Assembly (NCBI RefSeq): GCF_000264905.1
Contig: NW_006763136.1
Location: 1,343,485 to 1,407,484, forward strand
Source of the DNA: Stereum hirsutum FP-91666 SS1
Lineage: Eukaryota; Basidiomycota; Agaricomycetes; Russulales; Stereaceae
Direction: 5' to 3'
DNA length: 64,000 nt
Below, in pieces: positions 24,287 to 36,649 of this stretch. Numbering within the stretch: position 1 is the first letter of the stretch; each line of letters begins with the position of its first letter. The notes beneath the pieces are model-generated. The model ran no database searches. It was not told the origin of the DNA and was given only the letters and a program-made list of their open reading frames with translations. A program made the position numbers and the translations under genes.

Positions 24287-25110
24287 GGGCAAGCTCGGGC
24301 TTCGAGTCAACGAGGCAGCAGATAGAGCTTCGAGGACTGAGGCTTTCTGCTGCATACTTAAGCGAGACGTGCGAAGGATCAAGATGCGTGGGGAGCTTCG
24401 TGATGTCGACTTGAGTACAGTGAGGCTCCACTGGCACTGGCCCTGAGGGCTTGCTTCGGACGAGTAATACTTGGTCATTGTCGATAGAGTCAGTATCGAG
24501 AAGCCTGACTATCGATGTCACAGAGCTAGTATCCCTGTACTCGATTCATCGACACCGTCTACACGCTGGAGAAACTGAAAGCTACGTCTCCGAGCCATCT
24601 CACCTGAGATCCTCGCACAGTTTCCAGAATTCTATGTACGCAGTCTGTCTCCATTACGTTGAGGTTTCCTGTGCAATCATTCAAAAGAATTCCCTCGGGC
24701 CTCCGAACTCATGCCTCATGTTCTTGTCCGCCTACCCATCTGCCGCGAAGCCTGGTGTGATCATGAGCATTTTACTCGCCGGGCAGATCACATCACTGGT
24801 AAGTGCGGCATGCCCATGTTTGGGTTTGAGGTTCCTTCGGTCCTGGAGGTTGGATTTGAACTCGGAGGAGTGAATCTTAGTTGGCTTGAGGGCTGTACAC
24901 TGTACATTTAGGGCGTGTGTGTATACGTGTACGTGTAATACTTATGGGTGTGGGTGTGGGTGTCGATTTTTTGTTGTTGTTGTTTTTGTTCGGGAATTTC
25001 TTCGGCGATTTTTTGGCGGCGTTCTTTTACGGCGGGAGTTTTCGGGAGTGTTGCGTCGGAGTTGCCACGACCAGCGCAGTGAGTGAAGTGTGGCGGCGGC
25101 GACGCGGACA

Positions 25111-25470
25111 AGTTGCTTGTTGAAGATTCCCCATTCGAGGACAAGGGTCGGACATCCGTACGAAAAGCGAAAGTTATGATGATGGATACATTGACACACA
25201 ACAATTTACGATACGTTCAGAATCAGAAGAGTCCACAGTTTACCAAAAGCCCCATGGTAATCCAAAGTAAATATGGGTATCACGGGCAGTCGACGAGTTG
25301 CTTTTTGAAGATCCCCCATTCGAGGATAAGGGTACGAAAAGCAGGAGTTATGATGGATATAATGATTTACGATCCGTTCAGCATACCGCGCCGAATGCTA
25401 CAGCACCATGGGATAAGTAGTCCAACCGCAACATCATCCAAGTAAATATGGGTATCACGGGCAGTCGTCG
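25111..25470. repeat. imperfect tandem duplication, unit about 160-185 bp
   Basis: Three blocks recur in the same order: AGTTGCTT.TTGAAGAT..CCCATTCGAGGA (25111 and 25296), ATTTACGAT.CGTTCAG (about 25204 and 25365) and AGTAAATATGGGTATCACGG (about 25266 and 25440). Indels make the unit length vary. Confidence 0.7.
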
Positions 25471-27416
25471 GGATTGTGAGCGCTCCAGTTGGACATAGAT
25501 AGATACGCTTTTCAAAGGTTGTGCTGGCAGGATGTTCATCAGGAGTACTGGCGAGACGGGGTATGTAGGGATGGATGTACGCTTGGCGCACCTTTAGGAT
25601 CGCCATTCCCTCCGACAATTTTCGTTTGATGCTTTATTCCTCCTGCTCCTCTACATATGTAGTACTAGAGGTCTGCGCGTGATATGTCCGTATCGTGTTC
25701 CTCGCGAGAGCCCTAGCACCGACATGCCTCTTGATGCCCCACGTCCCAATCAGTCGCAGCTAGCTACTTATGAACACCCCGTAGGCCCTGGTCCCTCATG
25801 GGCAGTCGGGCTCTCTGAACCAACAAGGAGTTTTAAATAGGTGCGACGGCGTTCGAAAAGTTTCCGCCCGCCCACGCCGTGTTTCGCCCGCCTGGATACT
25901 ACATGGCCGTGGATATTCGTGGTAGACGTACCACGTTGAGGCGTTTGTGACCACTGTGGTATAGGAGCCCCAGACTCATTCTCCGGGCACTGATTCATTG
26001 CCCCGACCGAGCCGAAGCGATAGCTCGACCCAAGCTCGCCCAACGGTCAATATTGAACAAAGTACGACAAAAGAAACGATTCATTCACGATGAAAGATGA
26101 TTGAACGTTCTGGGAAAACCTATAGAGGGAAGGGGGGCCAAGAAAAGACAGACACATAGGAGGCAATGAGGAGGATACCTATGCCAGCGAAGGTCAGATC
26201 GAAGTCCAAGTCCAAGCTCAGCCAGTGCACGTCGTATAAACGAAAGAAAAATCATTATGATGGATGTGGCCCATGATGCTACTCGTACAGCATTGCGTGT
26301 ATTCTCCGGGTTCATTTTGGAATGCAGTGCATCACAGCTGTACGGAATGGAGGAGAAGGTTGGCTGCGAGGTGGAGCAGGAGGAAATAACCACTGGTGTT
26401 CAACAGAGCCTCGGAGGACAAGAACGGATCCTTCGGGAGTCGGCAGCAACGGAGATGGCGCGAGCGAGGTAATCGCGCGATAAGTACAAGAGTACGACTG
26501 CGTCGCGTTGAAAGCTCGAAGCTTTGAAGCCAGAAGGAGCGGATAACATAGTACCCGAGTGCGTAGATAAAACAAAGACCCTAGAGTCGAAACTTCGAGG
26601 AGCTAGTCGCATAGGCGATAATTATTGCCAGGCAGGTTATCGCCACGCGGGCCCGATTTCGAGCTTCAAGACTGTTGATAGAGTCGAAAGTGCTCTTGTC
26701 TATATCCGCACCTCCGAAACTGCGCGATCGAACGGAAGAGAAAAAAAAAAGGTCAAAGTAAATTGACGGACAGCAAGAGTTCCCGATTGAATGAGATTTG
26801 GAGCAGGAGGAGGAAGGGTTGTTGCGCGACCTGGGTGGTGGCTGTAGTTCGAGCGTTCGCCAGGGATGAAGCTCATCCAGCGGCTTCCAAGCCACGGACG
26901 ACGTGCCACGACACGGAAGCATATTTTGGGAGGAGGTTTGCTTGTTGATCGTCCCATGTGGCCTGAAGAGCGGGCTGTGGCGACCGCAGAGGGACCTGAA
27001 AGGCACCTTGGCATATGGGCACCGGGTGGAGACGATGATGAGAGCGACCAGGCATGAGCATGAGAGCGTCTCTGCCCTGGTTGCAGACCGCACACCCCGT
27101 TTTCGATGGGAAAGGAAGTGGTCGATTCGGGGGCCAAGACTATTTTTCGGTCGGTCGGGAGAAGGAATGGGCAGGAATGGCGCTCTCTCCGTTTTCGCTG
27201 CTGCGCGTGGCGGACCGGGGAGTTGCCTAATAAGGAGAGCGACGGGGAAGGAACGAGGGCGGTGACGCAGAGGCCGGCAGTGCGCGAAGAGGCTTGCAGG
27301 CAGCCACCATCATCTTCGACGTCTTGCTCCTCATCCACGACAATCCTCCATCCCTTTATAGCCTTGGCCTGAATACTTGCATCGGTTTCGCCCCTTCTCT
27401 CTTCCCCAGCAGCACA

Positions 27417-30400
27417 ATGGCTGCCCGCCCTCAGCAACCCAGCCACGAGGGCGCATACACCTCTCCCTCTCCACCCGCAGATGCCCAGGATCCCTTTGCG
27501 CAGCCAAGATACTACGACGAAAACAGCGCAGAGTATCCCTACAGGAGGAGAGACACCTACGGCTCAGACAGCTCCGCCGCTGGCCTCAACGACGGCGACA
27601 GGTACTACGACCACCCAGAGACCTACGGTTCGTTTTTCTATTCAACCGCTTAGCGCTTATCTCTCCACTTTCCTCACCCTCGCCCTCCTCGCCAGGTCAA
27701 CCCGACACAGACTCAGAACATGACATCTACGCACGCGGTGACCAGCCGTCCGCTGAATCCCTCGGTACGAACCGCATGGGAATGTCCGACTCCACAACTC
27801 CTACCTGGGACTTCGGTGGCGGCGCACAGTACGGCGACCGCGAACCCTATCCCGCCTGGAGCTCAGAGCGTCAGATCCCTCTCTCCAAGGAAGAAATCGA
27901 GGACATTTTCCTCGACCTCCAGCAGAAGTTTGGCTTCCAGCGCGACTCCATGCGGAACATGGTCGGTTCCCATATCCCTCTTCTCGTCATCCTATTTTTG
28001 GCTCACTCCATTTTCAGTTTGACTTTACCATGCAATTGCTCGACAGTCGCGCTTCAAGAATGTCTCCCAACCAGGCTCTTCTCACCCTTCATGCAGACTA
28101 CATCGGCGGCCAACACTCTAACTATCGTAAATGGTACTTCGCCGCCCAACTCGACCTCGACGACGCCGTGGGCCAGACGCAGAACCCAGGCATCAACCGG
28201 CTCAAGTCGACTAAGCGTCGCGGTCGTAACGCGCACGAGAAATCACTTGGCAGCGCGCTCGACCGCTGGCGTCAGGCGATGAACAATATGAGCCAGTACG
28301 ACCGCATGCGCCAGATCGCCCTATACCTCATGTGTTGGGGCGAAGCTGCCCAAGTTCGCTTCACGCCCGAATGTCTCTGCTTCATCTTCAAGTGCGCAGA
28401 CGACTACTACCGCTCAGCCGAGTGCCAGAGCCGTGTCGACCCTGTGCCCGAAGGCCTCTATCTCCGCGCCGTCATCAAGCCGCTTTATCGTTTCATTCGT
28501 GATCAGGGTTATGAGGTTTCAGAGGGCAAGTTCGTTCGGAGGGAGCGAGACCACGACCAGATCATCGGTTACGACGATATCAACCAGCTCTTCTGGTATC
28601 CGGAGGGTATCGCTCGTATCGTTTGCACGGACAAGGTATGTCTAAACCAATTTATTTTTTCTTTCTCATGCCTGACTACGCATTTGCTCCATGTCAGACT
28701 CGTCTTGTGGACGTTCCTCCTGCGCAGCGGTTTATGCGGTTCGATCGCATCGACTGGAACCGCGCCTTTTTCAAGACGTACTACGAGAAGCGCTCGTTCG
28801 GTCACCTGCTCGTCAACTTCAACCGTATCTGGGTCCTGCACGTATCCCTCTACTGGTTCTACACGGCTTACAACTCCCCGAAGGTCTACCAACCCGCGAG
28901 CGGCAACTCGACGGCTTTGGCATGGTCGTGCACCGCGCTCGGTGGTGCGGTCGCGACTCTGATCATGATCGCCGCTACCCTCGCTGAATTCTCCTACATC
29001 CCTACGACATGGAACAACACCTCGCATCTCACTCGGCGATTAATCTTCCTTTTCGTCACTCTCGGTCTCACCGCCGGTCCTACCGTCTACGTCGCCATCG
29101 CGGAAAACTCTTCGTCCAAGGGAGGTTCACTCGCGCTCATCCTCGGTATCGTCCAATTCTTCATCTCTGCCGTCGCCACGATTCTGTTCGGTACCATGCC
29201 CTCCGGTCGTATGTTCGGTGATCGCGTAGCGGGCAAGTCACGAAAATATCTGGCCAGTCAGACTTTCACCGCCAGCTACCCGAGCATGTCGCGCGCCGCT
29301 CGTGCCTCTTCGCTCCTCCTCTGGTTCCTCGTCTTTGGCTGTAAATTCACCGAGTCCTACTTCTTCTTGACGCTCTCCTTCCGTGACCCGATCAGCGCCA
29401 TGGTCCATATGGTGGTACAGAACTGCGACGAGAAGTTGTTCGGGCAGGCGCTCTGTCAGAACCAGGCCAAGTTCACCCTCGCGATTATGTACGTTATGGA
29501 CCTCGTACTGTTCTTCCTCGACACTTTCCTCTGGTACATCATTTGGAACACGGTCTTCTCCATCGCTCGGTCGTTCGCGCTTGGTCTCTCGATTTGGACA
29601 CCGTGGAGGGATATCTACGCGAGGTTGCCGAAGAGGATTTATTCGAAGATCTTGGCTACGTCGGAGATGGAGGTGAAGTATAAGCCAAAGGTTCGTCCAT
29701 CTTTCCCTTTATTCGCTACGCTTGAGCTCACACGACGTATTCGTCTTAGGTCCTAGTCTCCCAGATCTGGAACGCCATCATCATCTCAATGTACCGCGAA
29801 CATCTCCTCTCCATCGAACACGTTCAGAAGCTACTCTACCACCAGGTCGATACCCCCGATGGCAGGCGCAGTCTCCGCGCCCCGCCGTTCTTCGTCTCAC
29901 AGACGGACAAGGGGTATAAGGGCGACTTTTTCCCGGCCGGGAGCGAGGCAGAGCGCAGGATCTCGTTCTTTGCGCAGAGTCTTACGACCGCTATACCCGA
30001 GGCGCTTCCTGTGGATGCTATGCCTACGTTCACGGTGCTTACGCCGCATTATAGTGAGAAGGTTCGTTGCTCTCATTCCGCTGTCATTCCGTGGGTTTTG
30101 CGCAGTTTCACTGATGTTGTTACTTTCTCTGCAGATCTTGTTGTCCCTCCGTGAGATCATCAAAGAGCCGGATATGCACAGTCGCGTCACGTTGCTTGAG
30201 TATCTCAAGCAGCTCCACGGCGTCGAATGGCAGAATTTCGTCAAGGACACCAAGATCCTCGCCGAGGAATCCGACATGTACGCCGGCAACAACCCGTTCA
30301 ACGGTTCGGACGAGAAGACGCAGAAGACGGACGACCTTCCGTTCTACATGATCGGCTTCAAGAGCGCCGCCCCCGAATTCACCCTCCGGACCCGTATCTG

Positions 30401-33400
30401 GGCCTCCCTCCGCGCGCAGACCCTGTATCGCACCGTGTCGGGCATGATGAACTACTCCAAGGCGATCAAGCTGCTCTATCGCGTCGAGAATCCGGAAGTG
30501 GTGCAGATGTTCGGTGGGAATACGGATAAGTTGGAACGTGAGCTGGAGAGGATGGCGAGGCGGAAGTTCAAGTTCGTCGTTTCGATGCAGAGGTACTCGA
30601 AGTTCAACAAGGAGGAGCACGAGAACGCGGAGTTTTTGTTGAGGGCGTATCCAGAGTTGCAGATCGCGTACCTCGAGGAAGAGCCGAGGAAGGAAGGCGG
30701 CGATCCGAGGTTGTTTTCGGCGCTCATTGATGGACATTCGGAGTTTAATGCGCAGACTGGGGCGAGGAAACCGAAGTTTAGGATTGAGCTGCCTGGGAAC
30801 CCTATCCTCGGCGATGGAAAATCGGACAACCAGAACCATGCGATCATCTTTTATCGGGGCGAGTACTTGCAGCTCATCGACGCTAACCAGGATAACTATC
30901 TCGAGGAGTGTCTCAAGATCCGGAATGTCCTGGGCGAGTTCGAGGAGTATACCGTTTCGAGCCAGAGTCCGTATGCGACCTGGGGCCAGAAGGAGTTCAA
31001 TAAGGCCCCGGTGGCCATCGTCGGCGCGCGCGAGTACATCTTCTCGGAGAATATCGGTATACTTGGAGATATCGCAGCAGGGAAGGAACAGACGTTCGGT
31101 ACGCTCGCGGCGCGGTCTCTAGCCTGGATCGGGGGCAAGCTGCACTACGGACATCCGGATTTCCTGAACGCGACGTTCATGAACACCCGTGGCGGGATCT
31201 CCAAAGCGCAGAAAGGCCTGCATCTGAACGAGGATATCTATGCGGGCATGACGGCGTTCGGGCGGGGCGGGAGTATCAAGCATACGGAGTATTATCAGTG
31301 TGGCAAGGGGCGCGATCTTGGGTTTGGGACGATATTGAATTTCCAGACGAAGATTGGGACGGGGATGGGGGAGCAGATGTTGAGCAGGGAGTATTATTAT
31401 CTTGGGACGCAGTTGCCGATTGATCGGTTCTTGACGTTTTATTATGGACATCCCGGGTTCCATATCAATAATATGTTGATTATATTGAGCGTGCAGGTGT
31501 TTATCGTCACTAGTGAGTTTTTCTTTTGTTTTCCCTTCACCTGACGTTGTTTTTTGACGAGGTTTTTCTGTAGTGGTGTTCCTCGGTACGCTGAACTCGT
31601 CGCTTACGATCTGCAAGTATACGAGTTCGGGCCAGCTCGTCGGTGGTCAGGGCGGATGTTACAACCTCGTTCCGGTGTACGAGTGGATCGACCGGTGTAT
31701 CATCTCGATTTTCTTGGTGTTCATGATCGCGTTCTTGCCTCTGTTCCTGCAAGGTGCGTACTTTTTGCGTTCATGGCGCTCTATGACTGACACTTTGATA
31801 CACAGAACTCGTCGAACGCGGTACCGGCCGAGCGATCATCCGTCTAGGCAAACAATTCTCGTCCTTCTCCCCCGTCTTCGAGGTCTTCTCCACCCAGATC
31901 TACACGCACTCCATTCTGAACAACCTCACGTTCGGCGGGGCGCGGTACATCGCCACCGGCCGTGGATTCGCGACGTCCAGGATCTCGTTCAGCATCCTCT
32001 ATTCGCGTTTCGCCGGACCGAGCATCTACTTTGGGATGAGGACGCTGCTGATGTTGCTCTATGTGACGCTGTCGTTCTGGACGGGGTATTTGATTTATTT
32101 CTGGATTTCGATTCTGGCGCTTTGTATCGCGCCGTTCTTGTATAACCCGCATCAGTTCTCGTTTACGGACTTTATTGTTGATTATCGGTGAGTTTTCTTT
32201 TCCTTTTGGTTTTTGGAGGTGGTTTGGGTTGCTGATTGTTCGATGCAGCGAGTTCTTGCGTTGGATGTCGCGCGGTAACTCGCGGTCGCACAACAACTCC
32301 TGGATCGGCTACTGTCGTCTCTCGAGGACCATGATCACCGGTTACAAGAAGAAGAAGCTCGGGAAGCCGTCAGAGAAACTATCGGGCGACGTCCCTCGTG
32401 CGGGCTGGCGCGCCGTCATCGTCTCCGAAGTACTCTTCCCGATCTGCATGGCCATCCTCTTCACGATCGCGTACATGTTCGTCAAATCGTTCCCCGTCGA
32501 CGGCAAGCAGCCCCCCGCCCCCCTCATCCGCATGGCGGTTGTGTCGATCGGTCCGATCGTGTGGAATGCGGCGGTGTTGCTCGTGCTGTTTATGGTGTCG
32601 TTGTTACTGGGCCCGATGCTGGAGACGTGTTGTGCGAGGTTTGGGTCGGTTATGGCGGCGTTGGCGCATGGGTTGGGAGTCGTTGGTATGGTCGGGTTCT
32701 TCGAGTTCTTCGTATGTCTTTTTTTTTCGCTCTCTTTTATTTGGAGTGAGGAGCTGATTGGCGGGTTCACAGTGGTTCCTCGAGGCCTGGGATACGTCCC
32801 ACGCCGTGCTCGGTCTCATTACTATCATCGCCATCCAACGTGCAGTCCACAAAGTCCTCATCTCCGTCTTCCTCTCCCGTGAGTTCAAGCACGACGAGAC
32901 CAATCGTGCGTGGTGGACGGGTAAATGGTACGGTCGCGGCCTTGGGAACCATGCGTTGTCGCAACCCGCGCGCGAGTTCATCGTTAAGATTATCGAGTTG
33001 TCGCTTTGGAGTTCAGACTTTATTTTGGGGCATTTCTTGATGTTCATGATGTCGCCGCCGTTGCTTATTCCGTATATTGATCGTTTGCATTCTGTTACGC
33101 TTTGTGAGTGTTTTGGTTGTTTTTGTGCTCCGAGACGACGAACTGACTAGTCTTTTCCCCCTCCTCCCCCCTTTAGTCTGGCTCCGTCCGTCGAAGCAGA
33201 TTCGGGCACCGATTTACAATATCAAAGTGCGGAAACAACGCCGTGCGATCCTCATAAAATATATTCCTCTCTACATCGTCGCCATCGCCATCTTTGTGGC
33301 TTTGGTCGCCACTCGTGAGTCCCTCCTCTCTTTGCTTCTTAGAGTGATGCTCATGTGTTCGTTGTTCCTCCTCCAGCTCCCATTCTGCGTTCTCAGCTCG

Positions 33401-33432
33401 ACTTCACGTGCAGTATCTGTGACTCCCTGTAA
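27417..33432 (+). CDS. FKS1: 1,3-beta-glucan synthase catalytic subunit (GT48, FKS family)
   Basis: Plasma-membrane enzyme that makes the main cell-wall glucan from UDP-glucose. Twelve exons with consistent phases: 27417-27627, 27696-27961, 28018-28635, 28698-29690, 29750-30061, 30135-31512, 31574-31753, 31806-32187, 32249-32711, 32773-33103, 33177-33314, 33377-33432, giving 1775 residues, the normal length. The N-terminal cytosolic FKS1 domain ([20 protein letters not shown]) is followed by a first membrane cluster and by the large cytosolic GT48 domain ([104 protein letters not shown]). A second membrane cluster ends the protein. The echinocandin hot-spot-1 equivalent is FLTLSFRDP (588-596) and hot-spot-2 is EWIDRCII (1296-1303). 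All exons are intact. Only one glucan synthase is seen in the window. Confidence 0.97.
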
Positions 33433-35659
33433 TTCTTGGACAATCGTCTCGCCATATTTCTTTTCTCTCTTCTCGTCCTTGTTTCGCCTTTCGTCATCTT
33501 TAGTAGTCTCGGTTTACCCCCATCCCATCATAACACCTACTCCCTCACGTCGCGCTAGATACCATCCTTCCAACCCAATTACCTCTCTATCTCTATCCCT
33601 CACCCGTCCATTCACTTCCTCTCCACCCGTACCCCCGTTAATCCGATGTCCGTTGTATGTGATGTGCTCCGTCTTGATTTCTGTTCCGCCTCTCGTCACC
33701 GACGCCACCGCTCCTCGTTCACCTCTAATGACGATTTTGTTCCTCTTTATTCCATGACGAACGCTTTTTTTCTTTTCTTTACCTACCTGTCTTCTAGTCC
33801 CGTCCGTGTCCGTACACGACCGACTGTAACAATCAGCGTTTGCGTTTCCTATTACTTTCCTCCCTCACCCCTCCTGTCGTTCTTGTTCGGATTAGTATCA
33901 GTGATGCATGTCAGCCAGTTGTTCGTTTGTCTGTCTATTTGTCCGTCCGTCAGTCCGCCCTCTATCTACTTCTCCCGCCATTTGTTTGTTTGCCGAACTC
34001 TTTACTTCGGACTCGTTTTGCCAGTGAACGTTATGCGATGGACTCTTTTTTGTTTGTTGGCTGCGATCGTCCTGTACATTTCCACCCCCTAGAGCAACGA
34101 TTGTCATTCTTTTGATTTTCTCCTCGTCTGTCCTTGACAAACCCTTGCCGTCGTTTTTTTGTCCTTGGCATGTTCCTTCGTGTGCGGACGTGATGCATGC
34201 ATTTTATTCTCGGACACGGTAGGCGTGATAATCCATAGGTACATACACACACCCCATCGGACTACTCGAATACTATTCCAGTTTAGTTAGTTAGGTTTCT
34301 GCGGCTCGTTATATGACTTCTTGATGATGAAACTCTTTTTTCTCCTCTGAATCCCTATCATCACGCTTCCCGGCCCAGCTATACAGTTGATTGTGGAGAT
34401 TATTTAGACATGGAAGATTGCCACGGTATATTTGTAATCCTTGAGAGTTTCTTTATCCCAGTTGAGCTTGCCAGGAATTAGAAGTGCGTCTGCGGATGTT
34501 GCAATACCTCGTAGGAATAGGATCCGTGCCCAATGTGGCTCTGGCCGCTGCCACTCCCCCAAACAGGGCTCGGATTTTGATCGGATCCGGGTCGATCACG
34601 TGAATTCGGCTACGCATTCGCCCAAAAACTCGCATCGCTCGGCTAGAAATCGTACCATTTCGTCTTCTCCAACCACCACAACCTCCGCCTCACTTTGTCC
34701 TCATACCCCTCGTCGACGCCAGGTCCATTCTACCTTTGATATCGCAGTGTTTACCTATCATCATTGCGTAGGCCTTCCTCAAGCACTGATCGCGAAGCTC
34801 GAACACGACAATATCTCGGAGTCAATATAAGCACGCTCGGACTTGACATCGGACGCTGCTGGCTGACCTCATGAGCCGAACTGGATTGTGTTCTCTGTGC
34901 TACTTGGGCTAGCTGTAGATGTCTTCTGCTCAGGTCTGTAGCTGTAGCTGTGCCTTCCGACTTGCCCTCCCGTCGTCAACGCGTTCAACCGCCGTGTCCC
35001 TCGGAGTGCCTCATGAAGCATCGCTGTTAGGGTTTTGGTAGGACTTGTAGGATGGCGACTGGATAGTATCAGCTCGGGTGGAGTTGGAGGGACGCCATGT
35101 GTGTATGTACTGTGTGTATGTACTATGTAAATCTATAGTCAGTGTCTATGTCATTATTCTTTCTTTCTTTTTTGTCTCGGGGGGAAAGCAGTTTCAGAGA
35201 ACTAAGCAGTGAGAGCCCGAGGAACCCCAGTGCCCGCTGAGTAAATCTACGTTCACTATCGTCGTAAACAACAAGCTTGACGATGCTTGTAAGATGTCTA
35301 TAAGATATCAATGAGCGAGGTAGTTGATTTCGCAACTTATTGGCCTCGATAACCGAATTTGCCTAATACGGTCTTTTATAAGCTCTATATATTTCTTTTC
35401 CAATCCGGGGCGAAAGCTGCGACAATCGTTATCAAGAGGCAAGCGGGATCGGAATTTGTGATGCCAGATCTTTTGGGACCAGATACGTAAGCAGCCCGGG
35501 GGTTTGGACACTCCATACTTAGTACCGGCTCGCCACTCCTCACTTGTTTCTCGCCACACTCGTGCCTCTCCCTGTAAAACTCTCCCTGTCCTTCTAAACC
35601 ATGCTATATGCGCTATAATTTTCAATGAATAATACACTGGCTCTGTACTCCTCTCGATA
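33433..35659. other. intergenic, pyrimidine-rich downstream of FKS
   Basis: The first 700 bp are strongly C/T-rich on the plus strand with repeated CCGTCCGTCAGTCCGCC-like runs. They probably include the FKS 3'UTR. No gene recognised up to 35659. A GT-rich stretch (GTGTGTATGTACT twice) lies near 35100-35125. Confidence 0.45.
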
Positions 35660-36649
35660 ATGAGCTCTGCCCGCGGTTTTGAAGGCTGTTTCTCTCGCTC
35701 TAGTACTGTCAGTGGCACTGCTTGCTCTGCCACTCCTGGACTTGCACTTGACTCACACCCTGATGTTCTTGATGAATACCCTAGAACAGCTTCAGAACCT
35801 TGTATACCGGACCCTCTTGTAGATCTGCAGTACCTACCTTCTCAGTTTGAAACTTGGGACAGTGCTCGATGGTCAACACCATCACCGTTTCTATTCTCCA
35901 AACATAGAACTCATACCTCAGCCGGAGATCTACGTAACACAGATCATACTCAGCCTTCGCAGCTCCAATTTCACTCTGCTCAGTCTCCATTAGCCCTGAA
36001 TACCCATAGTTCAGATAACAACACCTTCATTGCTCCAAGAGATCCGCTCCCAGGACCCACTCTTCTTTACAATTCACAGAATGTACAGACTCGCATCCAT
36101 AATGGTTTCTGGCAGGTTCTATGTGAAGGCTGCAGGCAATGGCTCTCTACTCCGTGTCCTCCACATACTCAGTTTGGTGCTGTCAAGGGACACTTCTCCG
36201 CTCTGGACAAACATCGTTCTGGACGTTATGCTTGTCATGGAATCAGTCTGGGCTCTTTGGACGATGCATTTACCTCTTTCCGAGAATGAGCACGATCGGT
36301 TTCAACGGACAGTCTATCTTTTGCTTCATCTCCTACATCATTTTTGTCAACATTATCTCCTTCCATGTCTGCTGCTTCGACAAGTTCTAGTCTATCTTAC
36401 TCTCCTAGTTCTTCGAGTTCTTCAGCTATGTTGTCTCCAATCCCATCTGCGCAAATGATGCCGGCTCCACTGCATATACCTCCCTCTCCCACTCTCTCTA
36501 CCTCTCTCCCCTCATTACAGCAGCATATAATTGGTCCTTGTACTACAACATCATCGCTCTCACCATCCGCTGTTTCCCTTCCAAACTCGACGACTACATC
36601 TTCATCGGCTGCTCATTGTGACCTCACACGGAGTCGTGAGGAACACTGA
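35660..36649 (+). CDS. hypothetical protein with Cys/His cluster and Ser-rich tail
   Basis: Not recognised. The first open frame (35660-36289, 209 residues) starts MSSARGFEGCFSRSSTVSG and ends with IHNGFWQVLCEGCRQWLSTPCPPH, then HFSALDKHRSGRYACHG, a Cys/His cluster (C-X2-C, C-X2-H, H, H, C-H) that could bind zinc. A separate frame at 36344-36649 is Ser/Pro/Thr-rich and may be a 3' exon joined by an intron near 36280-36340; this join is not proven. No membrane segment in the first frame. It lies in repeat-rich DNA 1.6 kb from a transposon and could be a transposon-derived open frame. Confidence 0.35.

Larger units (their letters stand above)
20908..27416. other. 6.5-kb gene-poor region
   Basis: No gene I can support. 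It contains a possible velvet 3'UTR (T-rich, 20980-21070), short tandem arrays (GACACT near 22180; CTCTGGCA x3 at 24263-24286), a GT-rich run near 24910-24990 and an imperfect tandem duplication at 25111-25470. The last kilobase is the FKS promoter. Open frames on both strands overlap heavily without domain signals. Confidence 0.45.

Noticed and set aside
30120..30839. 239-codon minus-strand frame inside FKS
   Set aside because: Antisense of the well-conserved GT48 domain; high third-position GC leaves long antisense frames open.
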